A stretch of DNA of 64,000 nt from Martensiomyces pterosporus. Its lineage: Eukaryota; Kickxellomycota; Kickxellomycetes; Kickxellales; Kickxellaceae. Location: the NCBI GenBank assembly GCA_025201845.1, contig MU603949.1, forward strand, positions 10,911-74,910, given 5' to 3'. A program made the position numbers and the translations under genes. The notes beneath the pieces were generated by a model that saw only the letters and a program-made list of their open reading frames with translations, made no database searches and had not been told where the DNA came from. Numbering within the stretch: position 1 is the stretch's first letter; each line of letters starts with the position of its first letter. This document shows positions 54,689 to 63,308 of the stretch, piece by piece.

Positions 54689-55726
54689 ATGCTGTTCGAG
54701 ACGCCAAAACGCAACCCGGCAGCAGCGCGCCTCAAGCACAGAGACAGCAGCTCGTCGAAATTCACACCACACATGAACACAATGTCGCCGTCGCAGCGAC
54801 TAAAGGACCTGTTCTTTGCGACTTACACAAGCGGAGTCGATCCTTCCTCGGTGCAGAGGAGAGGCGGCCCCAAATATGGCGACTTCACAAGCGCAACCTT
54901 GCAGACGCCGACAAAGATGTCCTCATCAGCGCAAAAGAACAGCCTGGCAGACATGGGCGATGATGGTGGCGCTATGGATGTCGATACGCCTGTAGCGCAG
55001 CGCACAAAGGCAGCAGCCACCAGCCAGGAGGCGATGGAGTCCGCTCCTATTTCAGAAAGCGACCTGCAAGGCGCTGCTGTGCCACTGGCTATAAACAACT
55101 CGGGGCGGTTCTACTCGGAGCACATGCGTCGCTGCGAGCTGAGGATTGAGCTGATGGGGCTGAGCACGCTTGGCCACTGCCCGCGCGGAGTGTATATAAT
55201 GCCGTCGCTGCAGTCTATAAACGTCTGGCACGGAGTGATGTTTGTCAAGCGCGGGTACTGGAGAGATGCAGTCATTCGGTTCCGCATCGACATCCCCCGC
55301 GAATACCCGAACCGCCACCCGATCATAAGCCTGGTTTCACCCGTCTTCCACCCGTTGGTACGTCGCGAGGACGGAAGATTTGCGCTTGAGCAGCAATTCC
55401 CCAAATGGACGCCCTACAGCGACTATATCTTCCATGCGCTCTACTACTTCAAAAACGCATTCAAGAACCGCGTGCTCAAGCAGCTGGAGCCGCGCGACTG
55501 CTACAACATTGACGCCTACATGAAGTTCAAGGGCGACCTGCCTCGGTTCCGCGAGTTTGCCAGGATTGATTCCATGAACTCGCACAAGCCCGAGAACCTC
55601 TACAAACCGCCGCAGAACGACTGCCCCATCGTCTTTTCGCCCCTGTCTGATGAGCAATACGAGCGGACGCTCCAGCAGATGGTGGCATTTTCAAACGCAG
55701 CAGTGTCCTCTCTGCAGGCGGATTAG
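54689..55726 (+). CDS. AKTIP/Fts-like UEV protein (inactive E2 fold)
   Basis: 345 residues from the ATG at 54689. Residues 1-135 are disordered. Residues about 141-275 form an E2-like fold: FYSEHMRRCELRIEL, GVYIMPSLQSINVWHGVMFVKRGYWRDAVIRFRIDIPREYPNRHP, then SPVFHPLV. The usual catalytic Cys after the HPN position is absent (HPLVRREDGR), so it is a UEV-type variant. The pattern GVYxxPS..W.GVxFx..G.Y.DAVxxFxIxIPxxYP and HPLV is that of AKTIP/Fts. In animals and Aspergillus, Fts joins Hook and FHIP in a dynein adaptor for early endosomes. An AATAAA at 55892 lies 166 bases downstream. Confidence 0.78.
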   Translation: MLFETPKRNPAAARLKHRDSSSSKFTPHMNTMSPSQRLKDLFFATYTSGVDPSSVQRRGGPKYGDFTSATLQTPTKMSSSAQKNSLADMGDDGGAMDVDTPVAQRTKAAATSQEAMESAPISESDLQGAAVPLAINNSGRFYSEHMRRCELRIELMGLSTLGHCPRGVYIMPSLQSINVWHGVMFVKRGYWRDAVIRFRIDIPREYPNRHPIISLVSPVFHPLVRREDGRFALEQQFPKWTPYSDYIFHALYYFKNAFKNRVLKQLEPRDCYNIDAYMKFKGDLPRFREFARIDSMNSHKPENLYKPPQNDCPIVFSPLSDEQYERTLQQMVAFSNAAVSSLQAD

Positions 55727-56082
55727 AACAAAAAACGTCCTTTGATAGCTCATCCTATGCATGCCCTCGTGCTTCTCTTTTACATATATTCGAACCCGGT
55801 GTCTTCCTCTCTTTCCCCTGCATCCCCCTTTATCACACACTGCCAGGGCTTCCTGGACTTCTGGCACTTGCATCACATGGCGCTGCCCATGAATAAAAGC
55901 CGCCTTGGACATCTATAAATCAGGGCAGTGCTGGTAGGGTGCGGGGTGTCGCACGGTGTTCTCGCAAGCCTTATCCCTTCTCTTCTTTTTACGACCTCAG
56001 CATTGCCCTCTTCTATTCATTGCGCATTAGATCTCCCTCTCCCCTCTCTCTTCGTTACTACCTTGAGCAGCGCTGATAGAGG
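55727..56082. other. Intergenic region between the UEV and GPI13 genes
   Basis: 356 bp. AATAAA (55892-55897) is a candidate signal for the UEV gene, and TATAAAT (55914-55920) is a TATA candidate for GPI13. The final 150 bases are pyrimidine-rich. Confidence 0.55.
55914..55920 (+). promoter_or_regulatory. TATA-box candidate for GPI13
   Basis: TATAAAT lies 163 bases before the GPI13 ATG, with a C/T-rich leader between. Confidence 0.45.
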
Positions 56083-59000
56083 ATGGCAGAGTCTAAATCG
56101 GTGCCTCTAGGCCAAGACCCGCCAGAGCCTGCAAGCGGCAGCAGCAATGGGTCGGGCACGCAAAGCGCCCCACTGCCTATGCGCGGGCACTGGATTCTGT
56201 CTCTTATGTTTGTGCTGGCAAACGCAGTCGGCTTCTGGCTATTCTCGCGTGGGTTTCTTCTTACGCGCATGGTTCTCCCAGACCACTCACTTTCCTCAGT
56301 TCTTCCTTATCTCCCTCCCTCTGAACCAGCTGCCGGATCTGTGCCCGGACACGCAGCCGAAGACTCATGTGGCTGGTATCCTGCAAAATTCGACCGGACC
56401 ATTATCCTCATTATCGACGCAATGCGCATTGACTTTGCCACATGGAGCGACGAATTGAACTCTGCTTTCGGCCAAGGCGACGGACAGACAGCCAAGGGGC
56501 GCTTAAGGCCCTACCACAACAACCTTCCAATAATCGGCTCGCTCACAGCAGCGCATCCAGAGCAGGCAATGCTCTATAGATTCCGTGCTGATCCGCCGAC
56601 CACTACCCTGCAGCGCCTCAAGGGGCTGACTACCGGCCAGCTCCCTACGTTTATCGATGCTGGGAGCAACTTTGCTGGCAGTGCAATCGACGAGGACAAC
56701 TGGCTGCAGGCCTTGCGCTGGCCGTCAATCTACAACTGCAATGGCACCGGAAACAGCGACGCTGGGCAGTACAAGGGTAGAAAGCGCAACCTGGTGTTCC
56801 TTGGCGACGATACCTGGACCAGCCTGTTCTCCAAGGAGCTTAGCGACACGATCTCCAAGGAATCGAACGACACCGAGTGGGATTCCGTGTCGGAGGGGCC
56901 TCGCAGCAGCGGATGGGCGCGCATTCGCCCATTCCCTAGCTTGAACGTCTGGGACCTGCACACTGTTGACGACGGCGTTTTGAGTCGCCTCCCGATCTTC
57001 CTCCTTCCTCCCGCGCAGCAAGAGCAGCATGCAAGTGCTGCAGAGGCTGCCGATATCAAGGCCAGGCGTGAGCAATGGCGCCAGCTTGTGAGACAGTCTG
57101 AAAAAATGTTCTCACACTCAGATTTTGCAGCTACAACGGGGTCAAATGCTGCCAACGCCTCGAGGAACACGATGGCAAGCAGCAAAGTCGGACTCAAGCA
57201 GCTCCACGAGGACTGGGATGTGATCATCGCGCACTGCCTTGGTGTGGACCACTGTGGCCACCGTTTCGGCCCTGATCATCCAGCAATCAGCAACAAGCTG
57301 GAGCAGATGAACCAGGCAATCGAGCTGATCGTCGACTCAATCAATCGCTCGGAAAAGGCTACGGCGCTCTATGTGTTTGGCGACCATGGCATGGATCCAA
57401 AGGGCGACCATGGCGGCGACAGCCCTCGCGAAGTCGACGCTGCGCTGTGGATCTACTCTAACAAGAAGTGGAACACCCGAAAGGGCGCAGAGCGCACATC
57501 GCGCGTGCTGAAGCGCACAAAGACGCTGCTTGAGAGCGAGCCGCTGGGAGCCTCGCTTGATGACGACTTGAAGGACGGCTGGTGGCTAAACACGCATCTA
57601 AGCGATGACTACTGGAGCAAGGACAGCGGCTATCTCTTCAAGCCAACGCCGCTACGCAGCATCCCTCAGATCGATCTTGTGTCCAGCCTGTCGTTATCGC
57701 TTGGGCTTCCTGTGCCCTTCAATAGCCTGGGTGCTGTCATTCCCGAAATGTTTGCCTCCGACGACAGCGTCGGCGGCGAATGGGGTTTGCTGCGTGCTCT
57801 GCGGCTGAACGCTGCCCAAGTGATGCGCTACCTTACTGCTTACATGAGCAGGTCCCACTCACATGGGTTCTCTGACGAGGTTGTGCAGCTGTGGAAGGAC
57901 ATGTACCGCCGTGCAGAAAAGAGCTACCAGGACCTTGAAGACCTTGCTGCAAAGAACCGCAACACGCGTGACAAGTATGTGGTTAGCGAAGCAGAGGAGG
58001 CAGCCGCAGCCCAGTACTACGCTTTCCTTCGGATCATGCTTGGCACTCTGCGTCAGATGTGGGCCCAATTCGACCCAGCTCTGATTATCACTGGTCTGTG
58101 CATTCTGATGCTGTCCATTGCCGCTCTTGTTTCCGTCTACGTCCGCTCTAGACAGACCACTCTGGAAAGCGTGGTCAGCCGTTCGTGGGCCACTTGCCTC
58201 TCGGGAGGCGTCATCGGCATGGTCGCTGCTAGAGCTCTGAGCGTGGTGCTGGTCGCAAGCACATCCTCGCATATTTCGTTGCTAGAGTCGACTGCTGCCG
58301 GACTCACGATCGGGCTGCTGCTGTCGTTCTGTGTTTCTGTTTTGCGCAGCGAAAAGGGCGACTCGGACTCTTCGCCTGCGTTCACTAGTGGCTGGATCTC
58401 GCCTGATGCTGCCTCGTTCCTCAACTACGCTGCCTGCGTGATGGCCATCCTCCACGGATTCACATTCACGTCCAACAGCTATACGTTCAACGAGGACAGC
58501 ATTGTGCTGTACCTTGCGCAGTCCCTCACAGTGTGCGTGCTTGCAGTTGCACTCCGTTCCATCTCCCCTTCTGGCTCCTCAGCGCAGAGGGCGGCTGGAC
58601 AGCGCGCTCTATGGTGCTCCTTGGCTATCCTTGTTCTCAACCGCGTGTCGTCGTACTCCACTGTGTGTCGCGAGGAGCAGCTCCCTGGATGCACGCCAAC
58701 GTTCTACGGCTCGCCGTCAGCATCAATCAGCAGCATCCCCTTAGCAGCTGCCAACGCGCTCATGGTCTGGCTCGTTCCCTTTGTGCTGCAAAGGTTCCTT
58801 CAGCGGTCGCGAAGCGACAAGGCTATGATCGCCAAGCTGTGGATTGGAATTGGAATGCGCATCAGCATGGGCATGGCTGCCGCTTACTGGCTTTTGGACT
58901 CGATCGATGGCCAGCTCTCATTGGAAACAGCAGGCAGCTCGTCGTTGGCAACAGCGCCAGCACCGGGTGTCGGTGCTGGATCTAGCTCAGAGTCGGACTG

Positions 59001-59916
59001 GAGCGAGCTTCGTATTGTTCTGGCGCGCATGGCTGTTGGAATTGCTGTTGGCGGAGGACTCGCAGCATGGGTCGCAAGCCCGTTCTGCCTTGACGTCGCC
59101 GTTGCCGATACTCCGCAGCCAGCGGGCTCTGCTAGCAAATCCAGGGCAAAGTCGGCTCCAGCAGCATCTCAGAAGACGGCTATCATACTTGGATTTGGGA
59201 ATGCCTATGGCGCTGCGTACCTGGTCTTCACTACAGTCGTGTTCTGTGTGCTGTACTTGGTCCAGCAGCCAATGGGCGGGATCATGCTGTCGCTGCTGTT
59301 CCTTAAAATCGTATTCTGCGCTGAGCTGTTCGACGCCCTGCGTGATGCCCTGAGCAACAGCGGCGTGTATTCTGCGCCGCTGCTTCCAGCTCAGATCACA
59401 ATGCTGGCGCTGATCTCTTACTTGGACTACTTCTCCACGGGCCACCAGTTCACGCTGGTGTCAATCCAATGGAGCACGGCATTTGTTGGTGTGAGAGAGA
59501 TGCAGCTTGTGCTTTGCGGGGTAATCGTCGGTCTCAACACTCTGGGGTCATTTATTCTCACTGCTCTGGGTGTGCCACTTGTTGTGCTGTGGAATGAGTC
59601 TCTGGGCTCGCAGCTGCTTCGCATTGCCCCTGGCAACTACTTTGCCCGCGTGGCTGGTGCTGGTGCAGCCTACTCTGCCTACCACGCCCTAGTCGCTACA
59701 ACCACCGCTGTATTTGCTGCTTGGTTCCGCCGTCACCTGATGGTATGGAAGATCTTTGCTCCCCGGTTCATGTTTTCGGCACCAGTGTTCCTTACCACAG
59801 CTGTTGCCATTTTTGTGGTCGCTACCGGGTTTGCTGCCGCGCGTGTTCTGCGGATGGGGCTGAAAGTTGGCAACGTGCAAGCTCTTGTAGCTCAAAAGAT
59901 CATGAGCCGGTCCTAG
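56083..59916 (+). CDS. GPI13: GPI ethanolamine phosphate transferase 3 (Gpi13/PIG-O)
   Basis: 1277 residues. One N-terminal membrane helix (about 28-55) precedes a large luminal alkaline-phosphatase-superfamily domain: metal ligand Asp112 in IILIIDAMRIDF, VDHCGHRFGP, and the metal site FGDHGMDPKGDHGG (Asp434, His435). From about residue 655 roughly a dozen transmembrane segments follow to the C-terminus. The enzyme adds phosphoethanolamine to the third mannose of the GPI anchor at the ER, the site later joined to proteins. Key residues and length fit Gpi13/PIG-O. No introns are seen. It converges on MSY1 with 122 bp between stops. Confidence 0.94.
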   Translation: MAESKSVPLGQDPPEPASGSSNGSGTQSAPLPMRGHWILSLMFVLANAVGFWLFSRGFLLTRMVLPDHSLSSVLPYLPPSEPAAGSVPGHAAEDSCGWYPAKFDRTIILIIDAMRIDFATWSDELNSAFGQGDGQTAKGRLRPYHNNLPIIGSLTAAHPEQAMLYRFRADPPTTTLQRLKGLTTGQLPTFIDAGSNFAGSAIDEDNWLQALRWPSIYNCNGTGNSDAGQYKGRKRNLVFLGDDTWTSLFSKELSDTISKESNDTEWDSVSEGPRSSGWARIRPFPSLNVWDLHTVDDGVLSRLPIFLLPPAQQEQHASAAEAADIKARREQWRQLVRQSEKMFSHSDFAATTGSNAANASRNTMASSKVGLKQLHEDWDVIIAHCLGVDHCGHRFGPDHPAISNKLEQMNQAIELIVDSINRSEKATALYVFGDHGMDPKGDHGGDSPREVDAALWIYSNKKWNTRKGAERTSRVLKRTKTLLESEPLGASLDDDLKDGWWLNTHLSDDYWSKDSGYLFKPTPLRSIPQIDLVSSLSLSLGLPVPFNSLGAVIPEMFASDDSVGGEWGLLRALRLNAAQVMRYLTAYMSRSHSHGFSDEVVQLWKDMYRRAEKSYQDLEDLAAKNRNTRDKYVVSEAEEAAAAQYYAFLRIMLGTLRQMWAQFDPALIITGLCILMLSIAALVSVYVRSRQTTLESVVSRSWATCLSGGVIGMVAARALSVVLVASTSSHISLLESTAAGLTIGLLLSFCVSVLRSEKGDSDSSPAFTSGWISPDAASFLNYAACVMAILHGFTFTSNSYTFNEDSIVLYLAQSLTVCVLAVALRSISPSGSSAQRAAGQRALWCSLAILVLNRVSSYSTVCREEQLPGCTPTFYGSPSASISSIPLAAANALMVWLVPFVLQRFLQRSRSDKAMIAKLWIGIGMRISMGMAAAYWLLDSIDGQLSLETAGSSSLATAPAPGVGAGSSSESDWSELRIVLARMAVGIAVGGGLAAWVASPFCLDVAVADTPQPAGSASKSRAKSAPAASQKTAIILGFGNAYGAAYLVFTTVVFCVLYLVQQPMGGIMLSLLFLKIVFCAELFDALRDALSNSGVYSAPLLPAQITMLALISYLDYFSTGHQFTLVSIQWSTAFVGVREMQLVLCGVIVGLNTLGSFILTALGVPLVVLWNESLGSQLLRIAPGNYFARVAGAGAAYSAYHALVATTTAVFAAWFRRHLMVWKIFAPRFMFSAPVFLTTAVAIFVVATGFAAARVLRMGLKVGNVQALVAQKIMSRS

Positions 59917-60038
59917 ACATCCACACACGTCCCTTGCGCTTTGGGGGTTTTTTTTTTTTTATCTACCGGTGATTTTGTTATTCAAAGCTAGACAATTCTG
60001 AGCAGTGCTCTTTAAAAGGCTGTTCTCTGAACACTCGG

Positions 60039-61505
60039 CTACTCAGCCAAGAGGCGGAGAAGCCGGTAGTTTGTCTTGCCTGTTCTGATGACGCCAATGG
60101 TGCCCTCGCCAACAAAGTCGCCTCCGTCGATGCTAGGCACCCACTTACTATCTGGCACTGGTTCGGCGTTCCAGTACAGCCCACCGCCACGAGCCAGTCG
60201 GGTTGCCTCCGACTTTGATTTGCAGGCCCCCACCAGGACAGCGATTTCACCAAGCTGCTTACCAGCGACACTGGACCGGGGCAGCGAGACCATCCGCTTG
60301 TCCAGTGCAAAGGCATCGGCGAAGTCTTTGGCACTAAAGTCACGCAGTGACGTTGTCCGGTCCCCAAATAGGACCTGAGTGGCACAGAGAGCCTGCTGCA
60401 GCCCATCCTCGCCGTGGATCAGCTCGGTGACCTCCTGTGCAAGCAGCCGCTGGGCGACAAACTTCTCTGGTGCGCTGCCATGCTCGACCATCACCTTGGC
60501 GATCTGTGGCAGCGGGAGAAGAGTAAACGTTTTGAGGAACCTTTCAACGTCCGAGTCAGCTGATTTGACAAAGAACTGGTAAATGTCGAACGGCGAGGTC
60601 CTTGTTTCGTCAAGCCAGATCGCATTGCCAGCAGACTTGCCGAATTTCTCGCCAGACGATGTGGTAAGCAGCGGTATAGTCAAGCCAAATGCATCCTCAG
60701 CGCCACACTCATCGCCCGAGCTGATCGTGCCCGTACTGTGCTTTTGGCTGAGTGGCATGCGGTGGATCAGATCCGTGCCAGCTGTGATATTGCCCCACTG
60801 GTCGCTTCCTCCCAGCTGGATCCGGCATCCATGGTGGTGGTAGAGATGCCAGAAATCATATGCCTGCAGAAGCTGGTATGAGAATTCGGTAAAGCTGATT
60901 CCGTACGCAGACTGAAGCCTCGATTTGACGCTGTCTCTCGCCATCATTGTGCCGACGCGAGCATATCTGCCGACATGGCCCAAAAAGGACAGAATGTTCA
61001 TGTCGCGGTACCAGTCGGCGTTGTGGAGCACTTTGATGTTCTTCAGCGCGCCAACGTCAAGGTCGGGGATTCGCCGCGAGGCATATGCAGTGCCTCGGGC
61101 GAAGAACCGCTCAAGCTGCGCCTCGATCCCAGCCACATTCTTTGCAAGTGCATCCTGCCCAAGCGCAACACGTTCAGTGCTCCGTCCACTTGGATCGCCG
61201 ATCATTCCTGTAGCGTTGCCTACCAGCGGAATGGCTTGGTGTCCAGCAAGGTGGAAGTGAAGCAGCCCCATGAGCGTGACCATGTTTCCCAAATGCAGGC
61301 TCTCGGCGGTTGGATCCACGCCGCAGTAGACAGCAACAGGCGTCTCGACTCGCTTGAAGATGCCCTCGCTGGTCACTGCGTTGACAAAGTGTCTTTCACG
61401 CAGGACCTCCATGACGTTTGTGTGCAGCCCGCGTCGCGCAAACGACACAGCTTGGCCTGCAGCTGGACGAGTGCGCCTTTTGGCAAATGACAGCAGCTGC
61501 TTCAT
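60039..61505 (-). CDS. MSY1: Mitochondrial tyrosyl-tRNA synthetase
   Basis: 488 residues from the ATG at 61505. A basic amphipathic N-terminus (MKQLLSFAKRRTRPAAGQAVSFARRGLH) is a good mitochondrial presequence. The class I core has VYCGVDPTAESLHLGNM (HIGH-type HLGN, 71-74), GNATGMIGDPSGRS, QLGGSDQWGNI and the KMSKS-type KFGKS (287-291). The C-terminal S4-like RNA-binding domain holds IAVLVGACKSKSEATRLARGGGLYWN. It charges mitochondrial tRNA-Tyr, and all signature sites are intact. It is divergent from the mL49 gene, another mitochondrial translation gene, with 381 bp between the ATGs. Confidence 0.95.
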   Translation of the reverse strand: MKQLLSFAKRRTRPAAGQAVSFARRGLHTNVMEVLRERHFVNAVTSEGIFKRVETPVAVYCGVDPTAESLHLGNMVTLMGLLHFHLAGHQAIPLVGNATGMIGDPSGRSTERVALGQDALAKNVAGIEAQLERFFARGTAYASRRIPDLDVGALKNIKVLHNADWYRDMNILSFLGHVGRYARVGTMMARDSVKSRLQSAYGISFTEFSYQLLQAYDFWHLYHHHGCRIQLGGSDQWGNITAGTDLIHRMPLSQKHSTGTISSGDECGAEDAFGLTIPLLTTSSGEKFGKSAGNAIWLDETRTSPFDIYQFFVKSADSDVERFLKTFTLLPLPQIAKVMVEHGSAPEKFVAQRLLAQEVTELIHGEDGLQQALCATQVLFGDRTTSLRDFSAKDFADAFALDKRMVSLPRSSVAGKQLGEIAVLVGACKSKSEATRLARGGGLYWNAEPVPDSKWVPSIDGGDFVGEGTIGVIRTGKTNYRLLRLLAE

Positions 61506-61886
61506 TAGTTCTTTGTCTCCAGCGCCGCTGAGCGATCAACTAGCAAGCAAAATAAACAAGGAGCTGAGGAAAAATGCGCTTCCTGCAATTAGGTCATTGT
61601 GCTCTGGAGAAAAGCAGGAACAGAAACGACACGGTCCGTGGCTCGGCTCGAGAAAGCCGCCTCAGTTTACACGAGGAAAAGCGCTGATTGTGTGGGATAG
61701 AAAAGGGCTATCAGAGACAAGGCGCTCCAGCAATTTTTCAGCTCCCAAATCGCAGCTTTTGCTTTTGCTCAATTCGCCCTCTCTTTGGTATTTCACACGC
61801 TTCTCAATTCTGCGTTTTTAGAAGAGCACCGTTTCCAGCTGCTTTAAACACAAGGTCGGACGCAGCAAACAGAAACCACGCACAAA
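61506..61886. promoter_or_regulatory. Shared divergent promoter, MSY1 / mL49
   Basis: 381 bp between two head-to-head mitochondrial translation genes. No gene or clear element is identified within it. A pyrimidine-rich stretch on the plus strand (about 61735-61810) lies before mL49. Confidence 0.5.
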
Positions 61887-62380
61887 ATGTTCAAAGCGCT
61901 CCTTGCACGCAGCTCCACATTTGCACGCTCCACAGCAGGCTCTGTCTCTCGCGCATTTGAGAGCACGACTGCCGCTGCTGCTCCCGCTACCAGCGCACCA
62001 GGTAAGGACCACCGATATGCACGCCCTCATCTGCGGTCCACAAGGCCCTCATGATCTGCACACGCACAAGTCTCACTCTCACATGCCTCTTCTTTGCGTA
62101 TTTCTTGTTAGCTGTAGTGTCAGAGCCAGCTGTCTACCCTTACTTTATCCACCGCACACGCTTCCAGTCGCTCCCTGTATACACAGACATCAGAAACGGC
62201 GGCACACGCAAGCTGACTTTGGTTCGGCGCATTGAGGGCGACCTTGAGGCACTGCGCTCTGATCTGTCCAAGGCACTTGATGATGGCTCTATCCAGATCA
62301 AGGGCGTCTCCAGGCAGCTGGTTATCAAGGGAGACCGCTTGAGCGAGGTCCGCGCCTGGCTCACAAAGAAGGGGTTCTAG
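61887..62380 (+). CDS. IMG2: Mitochondrial large-ribosomal-subunit protein mL49 (Img2), one intron
   Basis: Exons are 61887..62001 and 62112..62380, giving 127 residues. Exon 1 encodes a Ser/Ala/Arg-rich mitochondrial presequence and ends at GTAAGG. The 110-bp intron ends in TTGTTAG. Exon 2 holds the compact mL49/Img2 domain: VYPYFIHRTRFQSLPVYTDIRNGGTRKLTLVRRIEGDLEALRSDL, then IQIKGVSRQLVIKGDRLSEVRAWLTKKGF to the stop. Two further in-frame acceptors (exon starts 62118 and 62124) would shorten the protein by two or four residues. The protein belongs to the 54S mitoribosome. AATAAA at 62559 could end the transcript. Confidence 0.92.
62002..62111 (+). other. Intron of mL49
   Basis: GTAAGG donor at 62002, TTAG acceptor ending 62111, 110 bp, phase 1. 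Its removal links the presequence to the mL49 domain in frame. Confidence 0.85.
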
Positions 62381-62588
62381 TGTGCTTAGCTTTCTTTTCA
62401 ACTCGGCATTAGCAGTGGCCACAAAATACATAGCATCAGCAAGCTCGATCGCACCTGTGCTGCGAGCAGCGGCCAAAGATGGAGACAAATGCAGCGTTGG
62501 ACCGACGATGACAAAATACCATTTTTAAGGATTCATACACCTCAAACGACTGGAGTTGAATAAACAAGTGAAAAGCAAGTATCCGGGC
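62381..62588. other. Convergent 3' region, mL49 / eL6
   Basis: 208 bp between facing stops. A plus-strand AATAAA is at 62559-62564. No gene is seen. Confidence 0.5.
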
Positions 62589-63308
62589 TTAGAACTTGAG
62601 GGTATGGGGAGCCTGGCCCTTGGTGAGGGAGAAGGTGGAGGCAAGGTAGGAGGCGAGGTAGGGGACCTTGGCGACAGCGGCAAGGACGTCCTTGTCAGCA
62701 GCCTTCTGGTCAGCGACCTTGTGAGCAGGAGCCTCCTTCTTCTGGGCATCCTTGCCGAAGAACTCCTCCTCGGTGCCCTTGAGCTTGGTCTCCTCCTCGC
62801 GCTTGAAGTAAGCGTCGTCGAACTTGGCATCAACCTTGGCGCCGGAGAGATCGACCTTGGTGGAGGTGGCGATGACGTAGGCCTGGTTGACACGGCGGAG
62901 AGGGATGCCGTTGATCTTGAAGGGACCGGTGACAAGGAGAAGACCAGACTTGAGCTGCTTGAGGAAGACAACGCGCTTGCCACGGAAGCGGCCGGCAAGG
63001 AGGATCAGGACGGTGCCGGGGGTGATCGCCTTGCGGAGTCTGGGGGCACGGAGGGCCTTGCGGCCAGCCTTGGGCTTGGCGACAACGTTGGCGGGGTAGA
63101 GGTCGTTGTGCTTAGCGGTGAGGGCAGCGACAAGGTCACCCTTCTTCTCGCCAGTGGGCTTCTTGAAAGCCTTCTTGGCAGCGGGAGCCTCGGCCTTGGG
63201 CTGAGCGTCCTTGGCGATCTTGTAGGCTGCGCGCTTGGAGAAAACCTTGGAGCGCGACAGGCGGCTAACGCCGGGAGCCAGCTGGTTCTTGCGAGCGGTC
63301 TGGGCCAT
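62589..63308 (-). CDS. RPL6: 60S ribosomal protein eL6
   Basis: 239 residues from the ATG at 63308 (MAQTARKNQLAPGVSRLSRSKVFSKRAAY). The RPL6 core is clear: LRKAITPGTVLILLAGRFRGKRVVFLKQLKSGLLLVTGPFKINGIPLRRVNQAYVIATSTKVDLSG. Then DAYFKREE and an Ala/Lys-rich stretch follow. The end, VPYLASYLASTFSLTKGQAPHTLKF, is typical for eL6. Codons are strongly biased (Lys AAG, Ala GCC, Leu CTG/CTT/TTG), as in highly expressed genes. The acceptor-like TTTTAG with a GACTAAC branch word just upstream suggests a 5' leader intron. Confidence 0.94.
   Translation of the reverse strand: MAQTARKNQLAPGVSRLSRSKVFSKRAAYKIAKDAQPKAEAPAAKKAFKKPTGEKKGDLVAALTAKHNDLYPANVVAKPKAGRKALRAPRLRKAITPGTVLILLAGRFRGKRVVFLKQLKSGLLLVTGPFKINGIPLRRVNQAYVIATSTKVDLSGAKVDAKFDDAYFKREEETKLKGTEEEFFGKDAQKKEAPAHKVADQKAADKDVLAAVAKVPYLASYLASTFSLTKGQAPHTLKF

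Noticed and set aside
54502..54780. 92-codon minus-strand frame overlapping the UEV gene start
   Set aside because: It overlaps the supported plus-strand coding start, and its first residues are antisense to it. No homology is apparent.
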